Positions 10,424 to 21,057 of a DNA stretch of 64,000 nt are shown here, in pieces. Numbering within the stretch: the first letter of the stretch is position 1; each line of letters starts with the position of its first letter. The DNA is from Gonocerus acuteangulatus. Its lineage: Eukaryota; Arthropoda; Insecta; Hemiptera; Coreidae. The notes under the pieces are model-generated. The model was not told the origin of the DNA, searched no databases, and was given only the letters and a program-made list of their open reading frames with translations. The stretch covers positions 6,823,826 to 6,887,825 of the forward strand of contig OX328131.1 in the NCBI GenBank assembly GCA_946811695.1, written 5' to 3'. The position numbers and the translations under genes are program-made.

Positions 10424-13400
10424 TCATATTCGGTCAAATAAGTTTCTGTATTTCAAGTAATTGTAAATTTTGTCTATATATTGGCTCCCATCAGAGAGTA
10501 ACTCAGTCATGTTGTCCGGTAAGTCATAGTTCTGTCTGAGTAAACATTCTGTCAATATGTGTTTTATTGTCAGTGGAGTGTTACATACTTCGCATGTCGG
10601 ACTGTCCTGTCTCGTCATGAGATGTAAGTGTGTCAGCCGGGAATGACCTATTCTTAAGCGGCATAAGACAACTTCTTCTCTTCTAGTTTGCCTTATGCTT
10701 GAAGGCCATTCTTCGACTGTTTGTTTAATTTCTCTTAGTTTGTTGTCCGTAATCGCGTGCCAAGATTTTTGCCACTTTTCCCTGATGGTCTTTTTGGCTT
10801 CTGCTTGCATGTCTTGGTATGTAGTATTGTATACGTCCAGGTAATGTTGTCTTGTTGCATTTTTAGCAATTTTGTCAACTTTTGTATTTTGTTCTATGTC
10901 CTCATGTCCTGGGAGCCAATATATTGTTATCCGTTTATTTGTCCGGTAAATCTGTTCTAGTATTTGTATGTTAAGTGGGTTCAGGTTGTACGGGTTCTGT
11001 AGTCCTAGTATTGCGCTAAGTGAGTCAGTACAAATTGTTATCTTAGTCTGTGTTACGTCCTGTATATTGTCTAAGGCAAGCGAGATGGCATGTAGTTCCG
11101 CTGAATAGCTGCTGGCGATTCTTGGCAATTTATTACTAACAATATTATTATCAATCACAGCTGCTGCGCCAGTGCCTTGTGAAGTCTTAGACCCGTCCGT
11201 GAAAATGAATAATGTATCTTTGTTTTGTTCAAGGTGTGCTTTGAAGATGTGTTTGTACGTAAGTGTAGATAAGGGGTTTGATTTTTTAAATTTTGTTAGT
11301 CCTATGTCAAGTTTTAAATTTCGTATAGTCCATGGTATGTAAGTTGGTGAACGTCTTGCGTATACTTCATTTCGCTGTACAGTGGTATTTTGTGCATAAC
11401 TGATGCATCTTACAAATAATGGCCGTTTTCTAGATGGTTGCGTCTGATATTTGCGTAGCATTATTTCGTCAACAGATCTAGGAACGCAAGCGCAGTTCAT
11501 GTATGTGGCTTTTAATGCAAATTTTAAGCAGTTGAGCATACGTCTGAACTCCAGTGGAGGTTCTCCGCACTCCACGTGCAGGCTGTTGGCTGGGCTTGAT
11601 CTAAAAGCTCCAGTTGCAATGCGTAAACCTGTATTCTGTATCGAGTCTAGCATCTTAAGAACGCTGGGCTTGGCAGATGAATACACAACACTTCCGTAGT
11701 CCAGAAGGGACCTGGTATATGCACGGTATAGTGTCAGCATTACACTTCTGTCTGCACCCCACTTGGTATTGCATAGAATCATCAAAAGATGTAAAGATTT
11801 TTTACATCTATCAACGAGACTCTTTAAGTGGGGAACCCAGGTAAGCTTCGAGTCAAAAGTAAGTCCTAAAAATTTAATTTGATTAGTGAGTGTGATTAGA
11901 GTATTTCTTAAAGTTAGATGAATATTTGGTCTCTGTCTCTTTTTAGTAAATAGTATACATTGTGTTTTTTGTGTTGAAAAGTGAAGTCCGTTAGTAACGC
12001 TCCAGTTCTCAAGGTTTTCTATTGTCTTTTGCACTAGCTGAGAGTCATTTTCTACATTTTTTGATCGGATATAGATGAGCAAATCATCCACATACAGGCA
12101 ATATTTGACTGGTGGGGTAATATGCCCACGGATGGTGTCCATAGCTATTTTAAAAAGCGTAGTACTTATAACACTGCCTTGAGGCACCCCGTTTTCTTGT
12201 CGGAATATGTTGGATAATGTGGTCCCGATTTTTACACGAAATGTTCTATTCGAAAGGAAATTTAGTACAAAATTAAAGAAATTTCCTTGAATATTCCATT
12301 CGGTTAGTCTAGAAAGGATAGTTCGGCGCCAAACTGTATCATAAGCTTTTTCTATATCGAAAGAGACGGCTAGAACAGATTCCTTATTAATGAACGAGTC
12401 TAATATTTCACTTTCTAAAGTAACTATGTGGTCTATAGTCGAGTGATTCCATCTGAAGCCACATTGATACTCTGAGAGGAGTTGATACTGTTCGAGGAAC
12501 CATAGTAGCCTCTTATTCAATATTCTTTCGAAAATCTTAAATGTACAGCTTGTCAGAGCTATCGGTCTATAATTATCAGCTGATGAAGCATCTTTGTTGG
12601 GCTTTTGGATTGGTATAATAATTGCCTCATTCCATGCTGGTGGATAATTGCTAGTTTCGAAAGCATTATTATACAGTTTTAGCAAGACAGACTTTCCAGC
12701 ATTTGGAAGACATTTAAGCATTTTATAGCAAATACCATCTTTCCCTGGTGAAGTGCATTTTACTTGGGAAAGTACCTGATTCAGCTCTTGCAATGTCAAG
12801 GGTTCATTCAAGGGATGTTTAAATTTTGGGGTTATGAGAAGAGGAGTACTTTCGAAATTAATTTTGAGCTGTTGTGAATCTATTGGTAGTCTTTCATTGC
12901 TTGATATAAAACTAAATTGTTGGCCAAATATGTTACAGATAATTTGGGGATTAGTAATTACGATATTGTTTTCCTTTAGGGCCGAAATTGGGGGTTTATA
13001 TTTCTTATGAATAATTAAGTTGATCATGGACCATATTTTGCTCGGAGGGGTATTCCTGTTAATGGAGCTTACAAAATTTGCCCAGCATTCCTTCTTACTT
13101 TGCCGGATTATATATTGGGATTTTGCTTTCTTACGTTTATAATCCATGAAATATTCCTGACAAGGATTAGTATTAAATAACCGGAGGGCCTTTTTCCTAT
13201 CAGTTACTGCCTGTTTACATTCATCGTTCCACCAGGGAACTGGGTGTTTTTTGTATGTGCTTGGTGTTTTGTTCATTGATGCATCTGCTGCTTCTTTTAT
13301 AACTGATGAAAAATTTTCGAAGTTTTCAATTTGTTTTATAAGGTCTAGAAAATGATTTTGAAATTTATACCAGTCAGCGTTTTTGACATTGTACCTTGGA

Positions 13401-14077
13401 GTTGTTCTAAAATTTATTGGTGCTACGGCTGGGGTTATTACGATAGGGAAGTGATCACTACCGTGTGGATCTGGGCTCGGTTCCCATGTAAAGCGAGTAA
13501 ATAATGTTGAAGAGCAAGCAGATACATCAATATTGCTGTATGTACCTGTACGGTGGCATAAATGTGTTGGTGAGTTCGTGTTGAGCGGGATGAGGCTATG
13601 ATTTTCGAAGAGTTTTTCTATAAGTTTGCCTCTTGTGTTCGTAAATTGTGCTCCCCAAATTGCGTTTTCTGCATTCAGATCTCCTACCAAGAGAAGAGGT
13701 GGTGGGAGCTGCATAACCATATCCTGGAGCGCATGACTGTCAATTGGTTCTCCTGGTGGGAGATAAATCGAACAGACAGTAACTTTGAACGGCATGTAAA
13801 CAGTAACAGCAACTGCTTGGACTGTAGTCAATAGCCTGACAGGTTCACTGTAGATACAGTCCTTCACATAGATACAGACACCACCACAAGCCTTACCCCC
13901 CAAGAGATAGTCCTTAGAATAGGATTTATACCCGTATATGGAGATTTGCTTACCTGGAGCGGTGTGTGTTTCCTGTAATGCAATTATGTTAAAAGTCTTT
14001 GAATTGTCTTGCAACAAGAACTTTAGATCAGCATAATGCCTTTGGGTGCCGTTAATATTCCACTGAAGTACTGACAT
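10424..14077 (-). CDS. LINE ORF2: endonuclease, reverse transcriptase, RNase H
   Basis: 1217 residues; it nicks target DNA and copies the element RNA by target-primed reverse transcription. Residues 1-215 form an APE-type endonuclease (WNINGTQ start, ALQETH, LVGDLNAENAIWG, GSDHFPI). Reverse transcriptase occupies about 470-760, with SFDIEKAYDTVW, GVPQGSVIS and the catalytic box YVDD in place of the more usual YADD. RNase H is at about 950-1085 (FTDGSK, AELHA, TDSLSA, LPGHEDI...D), and a C-terminal CEVC...H...C knuckle follows. The APE-RT-RNase H order is that of the I clade. The start ATG lies 86 bp after ORF1. No frame damage seen. Confidence 0.95.
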   Translation of the reverse strand: MSVLQWNINGTQRHYADLKFLLQDNSKTFNIIALQETHTAPGKQISIYGYKSYSKDYLLGGKACGGVCIYVKDCIYSEPVRLLTTVQAVAVTVYMPFKVTVCSIYLPPGEPIDSHALQDMVMQLPPPLLLVGDLNAENAIWGAQFTNTRGKLIEKLFENHSLIPLNTNSPTHLCHRTGTYSNIDVSACSSTLFTRFTWEPSPDPHGSDHFPIVITPAVAPINFRTTPRYNVKNADWYKFQNHFLDLIKQIENFENFSSVIKEAADASMNKTPSTYKKHPVPWWNDECKQAVTDRKKALRLFNTNPCQEYFMDYKRKKAKSQYIIRQSKKECWANFVSSINRNTPPSKIWSMINLIIHKKYKPPISALKENNIVITNPQIICNIFGQQFSFISSNERLPIDSQQLKINFESTPLLITPKFKHPLNEPLTLQELNQVLSQVKCTSPGKDGICYKMLKCLPNAGKSVLLKLYNNAFETSNYPPAWNEAIIIPIQKPNKDASSADNYRPIALTSCTFKIFERILNKRLLWFLEQYQLLSEYQCGFRWNHSTIDHIVTLESEILDSFINKESVLAVSFDIEKAYDTVWRRTILSRLTEWNIQGNFFNFVLNFLSNRTFRVKIGTTLSNIFRQENGVPQGSVISTTLFKIAMDTIRGHITPPVKYCLYVDDLLIYIRSKNVENDSQLVQKTIENLENWSVTNGLHFSTQKTQCILFTKKRQRPNIHLTLRNTLITLTNQIKFLGLTFDSKLTWVPHLKSLVDRCKKSLHLLMILCNTKWGADRSVMLTLYRAYTRSLLDYGSVVYSSAKPSVLKMLDSIQNTGLRIATGAFRSSPANSLHVECGEPPLEFRRMLNCLKFALKATYMNCACVPRSVDEIMLRKYQTQPSRKRPLFVRCISYAQNTTVQRNEVYARRSPTYIPWTIRNLKLDIGLTKFKKSNPLSTLTYKHIFKAHLEQNKDTLFIFTDGSKTSQGTGAAAVIDNNIVSNKLPRIASSYSAELHAISLALDNIQDVTQTKITICTDSLSAILGLQNPYNLNPLNIQILEQIYRTNKRITIYWLPGHEDIEQNTKVDKIAKNATRQHYLDVYNTTYQDMQAEAKKTIREKWQKSWHAITDNKLREIKQTVEEWPSSIRQTRREEVVLCRLRIGHSRLTHLHLMTRQDSPTCEVCNTPLTIKHILTECLLRQNYDLPDNMTELLSDGSQYIDKIYNYLKYRNLFDRI

Positions 14078-14163
14078 AGCAATCTAGAAAAAAAGATATA
14101 TATACTATTAAGTGTAAAGTCCAGTAGTGAGGTGTAAGTAAGTAAAGATGTGATCTAAATAAG

Positions 14164-15378
14164 TTATGTTTTCGTTGTTGCTTTGTTGGACTCTCCTTTT
14201 CTAAGCTTCCTCGTTGAAGAAGGTGTCTTTATACCCGTGTCTTTTCCTTTAGCAGAGTTTTCTTGAGACCTATTATTTCCAGATTTTATTTTGTTTTCTG
14301 CAGGAGCTAATTCTTGTTCCAGTGTTTTGAGGGTCGAATTGATTTTATCCAGGGTGGTTTCTGTTTTCAGATGTTTCATGGGTTCTGATGGTGTTTTAGA
14401 TTTTTCTTTTCGGTTAATTTTCAGCGGGGGTGTTGTGGCTGGCTTTGGGGGTTGCAAGAGCATTTCTAGTTTAATTATGAGTTCAGATAACCTCATTATT
14501 AAACTATTTTCGCTCGTCATATTCGCCTTTTGTGCGTAAGATTGTTGATGTTTTGCTCCCAGTCTTCTCCTAGCTTCGCTGTAGGATATTTTTTCTAACG
14601 TCATCTTTTTAACAATTGAAGCTTCTTTCTGGAGTACCTCGCATTTCTTGTCCCATGCAAAGTGATCTTGGCCACAATTACAGCACCTAATTTCCTCACA
14701 AGGGCCATCGTGCTTATCCTTCGAACACATACCACAAACTGCGTTCATTTTCTTGCAAAACGAGACAGTGTGGTTCAGCCGATGACATTTATAGCAACGA
14801 ATAGGCCGGGGAATGTATGGGCTTATTGGGATAGACAGGTATCCTAAACGAATTTTTTCAGGTAGGTACGAGGCTAGGAATGTTGCTACGAAAACGGTTC
14901 TTCCTGACTTGGGTACTATACGACGTAGGTGTGTGACATTCTGGTCGTTGAGTTCCGTTAGTAATTCCTCGTCTTGCATCCATTCAATGTCAGGACAACG
15001 AAAGATTCCTTTTGAGATATTCAGTGTCTTGTGCGGTAAAACCGAAATTTTATATTTATCAAAGTTCGTCAAAGCTAGTATTTTCGTGCACGTATTTGTA
15101 TTATCTGAACTCACTGTAAGTGATCCATCTTTCTGACATTTATTGACTTTTATGTTCTTTCCTACGGAAGAAATCCATCGGAAAATAATAAAAGGGCTAA
15201 TTGTATTGAATGTTTTGTCACTGTCGAGAATTTTAATTGTCATAAATCGGGGAATAGTATTTTGGTTATTATGATCTGTAGTTAAATCGAACCAATTTCT
15301 TGTTGAATCCTTCTTCCTTCCATTGTAAGATGTATTTTCATTAGTTGATATTCTAGAATTGCTCGGAATATCAGTCAT
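14164..15378 (-). CDS. LINE ORF1: Gag-like nucleic-acid-binding protein
   Basis: 404 residues. The N-terminal half has a likely RNA-binding fold in the style of I/jockey ORF1 proteins. Zinc knuckles run from about residue 193: CYKCHRLNHTVSFC (C-x2-C-x4-H-x4-C), then CGMC...H...C, then CCNCGQDHFAWDKKC. The C-terminus is highly basic and Lys/Ser/Thr-rich. Such proteins package element RNA and help nuclear import. The start is the first ATG after a 54-bp leader. It is transcribed with ORF2 from what must be an internal promoter at the 5' end. Intact. Confidence 0.92.
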   Translation of the reverse strand: MTDIPSNSRISTNENTSYNGRKKDSTRNWFDLTTDHNNQNTIPRFMTIKILDSDKTFNTISPFIIFRWISSVGKNIKVNKCQKDGSLTVSSDNTNTCTKILALTNFDKYKISVLPHKTLNISKGIFRCPDIEWMQDEELLTELNDQNVTHLRRIVPKSGRTVFVATFLASYLPEKIRLGYLSIPISPYIPRPIRCYKCHRLNHTVSFCKKMNAVCGMCSKDKHDGPCEEIRCCNCGQDHFAWDKKCEVLQKEASIVKKMTLEKISYSEARRRLGAKHQQSYAQKANMTSENSLIMRLSELIIKLEMLLQPPKPATTPPLKINRKEKSKTPSEPMKHLKTETTLDKINSTLKTLEQELAPAENKIKSGNNRSQENSAKGKDTGIKTPSSTRKLRKGESNKATTKT

Positions 15379-15579
15379 TTTTAAGAGCTGAAAAATTTTA
15401 TGTTTTTTCTACTCGAGGTTATAACACATGTGACCAATTCATTTGTTTTAAAGAGTAAATTGAAGGAAAAATAGAATCGTTAAACAATAATTTATATTTC
15501 ATCAAGTAAATTTAAAAATATGTTTACATTTTAAAGTAAACTAGCATTATAATTTTTTTCACACCAAAAATAATAGCAG

Positions 15580-15770
15580 ATTTAAAATCAGGACTAATGT
15601 GGTAAATATTATCGAAAACAAAAAATAATTATTTTTCTCAGTCCGGAAATGCATACAAAATTTAAAGCAAAAAATTTATGTGACGTTTTGAAATTCAATA
15701 TCTCGTCTTGAGATAATCTGATTTTTACTTTCTTAGGGTTTCTTGGGGTGCTGATTTTAAATATGCTATT
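15580..15770. other. Centre of the foldback element
   Basis: The non-paired or weakly paired centre between the foldback arms, A+T-rich, with CAGTCCGGAAATGCATAC and TTCTTGGGGTGC words. No coding signal. The minus-strand frame at 15609-15848 runs into an arm and is not credible. Confidence 0.5.
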
Positions 15771-16103
15771 ATTTGTTTTTGTGTGAAAAAAATTTGATAA
15801 TGCTAGTTTACTTGGCAACATAGACATATTTTTAAATTTACTCGACAAAATATAAATTATTGTTTAATGATTGTATTTTTCCTTTAATTTACTCTCTAAA
15901 ACAAATGATTTGGTGAAAGAATTAAGTCGATATCATTTTCCAAACTCGAAATATAAAACAAAGCATTTTCTACCTATTTTATTTTATTTCTCAGCTCCTT
16001 AGGCCCATTGGACAAAGCACTTGGGCACATGTAGACTATTTTTGGATGCAGAAACGCCAGAAAAAAATAAGCCCGATCGGTGATCCCACGACCGTATACT
16101 CCC

Positions 16104-16600
16104 CTTGTCAGATTGTTAACTGAAAATAGCTTATAAACATTATACCTTTACTTGAGCCTCTGTAATTTAAAAGGAGATTTTAAAGATATTAACAGGGTCA
16201 TAAATTAAAGGAATAAAATGTGTATAAATGTTTTCTGTATGCTTAAGAGAAGATGTTTATTAATTCAGGTAAATTTTTAATGCAAAAAAAGTTTATATTG
16301 TGCTGACAAAGACTTCATTTTGAATAATGTTCAACATTGATAGCATTCTTGAGGAATAGTTCAGAGAACAAAGAGAGAAAACTACTCTCTATTTCTCTCT
16401 CTCCTATCCTCCCACCATCCACAAGAATCCTCTCAAAGATGAGTAAAATATTCATCAATAGTTTGTAGATGCACAATTTAAATTTGACTATTTAAATCTT
16501 ATGCACTTCTTTCTTCACCTATTCAAATCTAGTCCTTTAAGTCTAGTCTTTTTCTTTGCTTGTATTTATTTTTTAAAGTAAAGAAAAAAATATCTTGTAA
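16104..16600. repeat. Dispersed repeat, uninterrupted paralogue of 8480-9600
   Basis: From about 16280 it matches, in direct orientation, the flanks of the TTAA element at 8592 (AAAGTTTAT, GCTGACAAAGA(C/T)TTCATTT, AATAATGTT(C/T)AAC, GAGGAATAGTT, ATATTCATCA). Here no element interrupts it. It also carries a self-complementary AGAATCCTCTC / GCATTCTTGAGG pair. Confidence 0.7.
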
Positions 16601-16611
16601 GCACTGGAATC

Positions 16612-17880
16612 TATTGCCACTGCATCTAGCAAAGCAATCCTCGTTACCACCCTAACAGCTAGCAAAGCAATCCTCATTACCACCCTATCAGCTAGCCAGG
16701 CAATCCTTGTTACCACCCTAACAGCTAGCAAAGCAATCCTCATTACCACCCTATCAGCTAGCCAGGCAATCCTTGTTACCATTCTATCAGCTAGCAAAGC
16801 AATCCTCGTTACCACCCTATGAGCTAGCAAAGCAATACTCTTTACCACCCTAACAGCTAGCAAAGCAATCCTCGTTGCCACCCTAAAAGCTAGCAAAGCA
16901 ATCCTCGTTACGACCCTATCAGCTAGCAAAGCAATCCTCGTTACCACCCTATAAGCTAGCAAAGCAATCCTTGTTACCACCCTATCAGCTAGCCAGGCAA
17001 TCCTTGTTACCACCCTATCAGCTAGCAAAGCAATCCTCGTTACCACCCTATGAGCTAGCAAAGCGATCCTCTTTACCACCCTAACAGCTAGCAAAGCAAT
17101 CCTCGTTGCCACCCTAAAAGCTAGCAAAGCAATCCTCGTTACGACCCTATCAGCTAGCAAAGCAATCCTCGTTACCACCCTATAAGCTAGCAAAGCAATC
17201 CTTGTTACCACCCTATCAGCTAGCCAGGCAATCCTTGTTACCACCCTATCAGCTAGCAAAGCAATCCTCGTTACCACCCTATAAGCTAGCAAAGTTTCAC
17301 CACCCTGTTAGCTAGCAATGCTCTCCTCATTCACCAACCTGTCAGCTAGCAAAGAAATCCTCGTTTCAAAAACCTGCTAGCTAGCAAAACAATCCTTGTT
17401 TCACCACCCTGTTAGCTAGCAAAGCAATCCTCGTTTCACAAACCTGCTAGCTAGCAAAACAATCCTCGTTTCATAAACCTGCTCACTAGCAAAACAATCC
17501 TTGTTTCACCAACCTGTTAGCCAGCAAAGCAATCCTCTTTACACAACTCTGTTAGCTAGCAAAGCAATCTTTGTTTCACCTACCTGAAAGCTAGTAAAGC
17601 AATCTTAGTTTCACCTACCTGCAACCTAGTAAAGCTATCCTCGTTACACCTATCTGCAAGCTAGAAAAACAATTCTCATTTCACCAGCCTCTTAGATAGC
17701 AAAGAAATCCTTGTTTCACAACCTTGGTAGCTAGCAAAGCAATACTTGTTTCACAACCCTGCTAGCTAGCAAAGCAATCCTTGTTTCACCTCCCTGCTAG
17801 CTAGCAAAGCAATCCTCGTTACATCAAACAGCTGCTTACAAAATGATAATCCATTGGACCCCCTCCCCTTGCTAGCTAGC
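16612..17880. repeat. 33-bp satellite/minisatellite array
   Basis: About 38 head-to-tail units, on + approximately GCAATCCTCGTTACCACC, CTATCAGCTAGCAAA (33 bp in all). The left part is more uniform, with a higher-order block of about 264 bp duplicated (compare 16780-17020 with 17013-17270). The right part, after about 17290, is more diverged and shifts to TTCACCAACCTG variants. Because the unit is a multiple of three, the minus strand reads as a 239-residue repetitive protein; I regard that as an artefact. Confidence 0.95.
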
Positions 17881-17885
17881 TAATT

Positions 17886-18325
17886 ATATTCATTAACTTA
17901 GTACAAATTAATCATGTATATAATTATTTATGTTTTCCTTTGTGTATTTTAATATATTTATTGATGTGTTATGTTAGGTTAAGAAATTAAGATTTGTTGA
18001 TCATTTTAGATCATATTTTTTTATAAAAAACGAATTAAGATTTCTTTACAATTGCAACTGATGCTTTGCTCCTCAGGAACCTGATTTTTTGTTATTTTCT
18101 TTAGTTCCTATGCGTCTAGTGAATTATTTAAAACTTTGTTTCTAATTTATATGTGTGTAAGGTTATTTATTTGTTCTAGTCTATGTTGTCGGAGATTTAC
18201 CTGTTGTGAACATCTTGAGTGTTCTAATGCACTCATAGCAGCAATAAAAGTAATAAATATTATTTTAAAAAACACCAGTACATTTATTCATGTTTCTGTT
18301 TTTTTGTTTAGATTATATTCTAATA
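17886..18325. other. Unannotated A+T-rich spacer
   Basis: Between the satellite and the next transposon copy. No coding frame of note, no repeat recognised. Confidence 0.4.
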
Positions 18326-19155
18326 CAGGGTGTCTAATACTTTTGTGAAAACCAATTTCATGCCTTTTAAAAAGAAAATAATTTCACTTAAAAAGAAAAA
18401 GCCTCAACCTTTAGCTTACAATTATTTGTAGCCTTAGACGGATTTTAGTACAGTAAACTTCCTCTAATCCGGCATCCTATGGTCCAGCAGGCTTGATAAT
18501 CCGGCACAGCAGGTGCCAAAGCCAAACATGAAAAGTGTGCCTGTTCAGTTCTAAAGCATCAATTCCACGAATTTCCCACAACAACAACCCCATGGTGCCC
18601 GGGGTCATAGAAAAATTCCCGGAAACCCTCTTTGTGATCAAATACATACTTGTTGCCAATTCAGCTTTCGACTCAGGCTGTATAATTTCAACTGTGCGCT
18701 ATTTTATTTTATTCAATTTACATTAAATATTTACTAGTCTTGTAGTCTACATTTCGTTTAAGTTTCACCTCTATCCATTTTTTTCGACATGCATCCGATA
18801 ATCCGGAATATTTTATAATCCGGTATGCTTCAAGTCCCGAACAATGGTAGCAGAATTCAAAATTTTTAAAAATATTACTAACTAAATATTTATTGTCAAT
18901 GTACATAATTTAGTAAATTAATGTGTACATATCTTCAATATTAAAGTCTGCATGAAAAACTCTGAATATGAATAAAGAGAAATAAAAATATTTGTAAATA
19001 ATGGATAATTGATGTGAAAAATGCTAAAACAATTTCGAATTCCTGAGATTATGTTAGACTCTGGTAAAACTGAAATTTTGTGACAAGGATTCAAAATTCA
19101 TGACTTTCGTGCCCTATTTTAAATTTCATGATTTTTTCGTGCAGTAGACACCCTG
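18326..19155. mobile_element. CAGGGTGTCTAC-family element, copy B, with a nested Tigger/pogo-like fragment
   Basis: Starts CAGGGTGTCTAATACTTTTG and ends GTGCAGTAGACACCCTG, with an exact TAATA duplication at both sides (18321-18325, 19156-19160). An inner block at 18451-18840 begins TACAGTAAACTTCCTCTAAT and contains four TAATCCGG words, typical of pogo/Tigger ends; it is likely a separate nested insertion. No transposase. Confidence 0.85.
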
Positions 19156-19372
19156 TAATATGATTTAAAGGTGTATGGCGTACAAGACGTCCTCTAATCC
19201 TAATGAAGACATTCCAATAACATGGAGCACATATTGCACCCTTCTTTCAACAACGTCATATCTCGAAAAACGCAACTTCTCAGGACAGTGATTTTAAATA
19301 TATAATAAACTATATTAAAAATAAATGATAATCCTCGGTAAATAATATATTTTTATTGTGTGTAAGTTTTAA

Positions 19373-19456
19373 CCCTTAGTGGCGCTCTAGCTTCTTAGCA
19401 GATCGGTATAGGGCCGTATGGACAGTTCAAGAAATAAAGAGTGAGGTCGCTAAGGG
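19373..19456. mobile_element. 84-bp TTAA MITE
   Basis: TTAA at 19369-19372 and 19457-19460; ends CCCTTAGTGGCGCTC and GAGGTCGCTAAGGG. A minimal piggyBac-like miniature element. Confidence 0.75.
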
Positions 19457-19460
19457 TTAA

Positions 19461-20310
19461 GGAGACTAAGTATACCATTTTAAAATGTTTGGCTTGATTC
19501 ATGATGTTCTTGCTCAAATTTCATGAATAGCGCATGGAGTAAGTCAAAATATGTCATTGTTTTCACTAAAATAATACAATTTGGATTTGGTAATTTCCCT
19601 TACAAGACTTACGGTAGGCCAAATAGAACTTCCTCAAAACTAAGAATGAAAAATGAACTTAACCTGTGTGCAAAAGTGTTTTCTGGAGAAAGGATACACT
19701 TTTTAACTAAACAGCTCTACATTGTTTGAATTTTACTCTTTCAAAGAACAAGTCTGAAATATTTTATAATGTGGAAACAACAGTACTGGCCTCTAGTGAT
19801 AAAATATTAACACTTTTGCAGCCACCCAAATTTTGAGGTGCAATTTTAATGTTTTTCCAGAAAACAACTCAGATGTGAATATAGGAATAATAGTAAGAAA
19901 AAAAAATGAAAAATAAAAAAAAATATTCAGTACATTGAATGCACCAAATCCACTTTTCTTGAAAAACTCACCAAAAGTAAAAAAAAAAAAAAAAATTGTA
20001 GGCAGTCGAAACTGCCTAAACCAATATGACACATGAAATACTACAGGCCAAACTGCTTGCCAGTTGAAGTTTGAAAGCTTCTCCTCAGTTACCAAAGTGT
20101 AGGAAGTGAAAGGTAAGGGATAGTCAAACTCCGACACATAGTCGGGCCCGGCACAAGCAAGACAACCTTACTCTGACTATGTTTCACTCCTGGCAGCCTT
20201 TCAGGGCATTACGCAAATAGTCAAAATTAAAAATAGCCAATTTTTAGATATTATGTTTTTGAAAAATAGAGCAATATATGCTATTTTTTTTAACTTAAAA
20301 TATTTACAAA
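19461..20310. other. Intergenic, no gene recognised
   Basis: Short frames only, several A/T runs. A piece at about 19810-20210 begins AACACTTTTGCAGCCACCC and ends CTGGCAGCCTTTCAGGG, resembling decayed transposon termini, but I could not fix ends. Confidence 0.4.
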
Positions 20311-21052
20311 CAGGGTGTCTACTACTTTTGTGAAAACCAATTTCGGGTCTTTTTCGTGACATTTTCATGACTTTAAAAACAAATTTCATGCTCATTAAAA
20401 AAAAAAATAATTTCAATCAAAATGAAAAAGCCTTTAACTATCTGAAAAAGCTTAAAATTGGTTGTCGAGAGGAGATCATTGACCGCTGGTGATGCGAAGA
20501 TAGAAATTGTCGGGGCTCGGTTGTGGTATCTAAATAAAAATACATTTTTTATATGAAAATGAGTTTTATTGTTAGCTGAAACTCAAGCTTGAAATTCAAG
20601 CCTTCGTCAGGCCTGTAAAAACAAGCAGGACAGAGTTAATACTAGCAAACTAAAGCAGGACAGAGTTAATACTAACATAAACTAAAGCAGGACAGAGTTA
20701 ATACTAACACACACACACGCATAAATATATATACAAAAAAGATTAAAAAAACATTATACATAGCTAGAAAAACTTTATGCTATTAAAATTATTGTAATAG
20801 GTTATGAGCTTGAAAAAAGAATGGATTTTAGAAATATAGGCCGGCTCTGAGATGTGGCGGCCCTGTGTACAGATTTTCAATATTTAAGTCTGCTTTTATA
20901 AAAAAAATGAATAATTGATGTGTAAATGCATACAAAAACGGCAACAATTACGAATGCGCCGAAGTACCGGGATTACGTTAGACTCCGGTAAGAACTGAAA
21001 TTTTTTTACTTGGTTTCAAAATTCATGACTTATTAGTGCAGTAGACACCCTG
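20311..21052. mobile_element. CAGGGTGTCTAC-family element, copy C
   Basis: CAGGGTGTCTACTACTTTTG to GTGCAGTAGACACCCTG with an exact ACAAA duplication (20306-20310 and 21053-21057). The middle, about 20470-20860, is foreign: it carries a degenerate Penelope-like hammerhead and three repeats of AAGCAGGACAGAGTTAATAC. Confidence 0.85.
20584..20612 (-). ncRNA. Degenerate hammerhead-like motif
   Basis: Minus strand: CTGACGA followed by a GCTTGA/TCAAGC hairpin, but the GAAA box expected next is absent (TTGAGTTTC). It resembles a decayed Penelope-like pLTR fragment inserted in copy C. Confidence 0.35.
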
Positions 21053-21057
21053 ACAAA

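Larger units (their letters stand above)
10147..15432 (-). mobile_element. Full-length I-clade non-LTR retrotransposon (LINE)
   Basis: Flanked by an exact 12-bp target-site duplication, ACCAATTCATTT (10135-10146 and 15433-15444). On the minus strand: 54-bp 5' UTR, ORF1 (14164-15378), an 86-bp spacer, ORF2 (10424-14077), a 3' UTR of about 250 bp, and a (TAAA)n tail. Length is 5286 bp, close to the I factor of flies. Both frames are uninterrupted and the duplication is perfect, so the insertion looks young and possibly competent. A diverged relative survives as a 3' fragment at 62.6-63.2 kb. Confidence 0.93.
9913..16103. mobile_element. Foldback DNA element, about 0.9 kb, split by the I-type LINE
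   Basis: The left arm (9913-10146, then 15445 to about 15580) is the reverse complement of the right arm (about 15770-16103). Terminal words are GGGAGTATACAGTGGTTG against the complement of ACCGTATACTCCC, and the inner arms share TTTCACCAA and AGTAAACTAGCATTAT. Removing the LINE and one copy of its 12-bp duplication restores a continuous left arm, which dates the foldback before the LINE. No coding sequence of its own. Confidence 0.8.

Noticed and set aside
10757..15136. Plus-strand frames within the LINE
   Set aside because: Shadows of the minus-strand ORF1 and ORF2.
16573..17292. A 239-residue minus-strand repetitive protein
   Set aside because: It is the reading of a 33-bp satellite whose unit is divisible by three; no start context, splice sites or protein-like composition.
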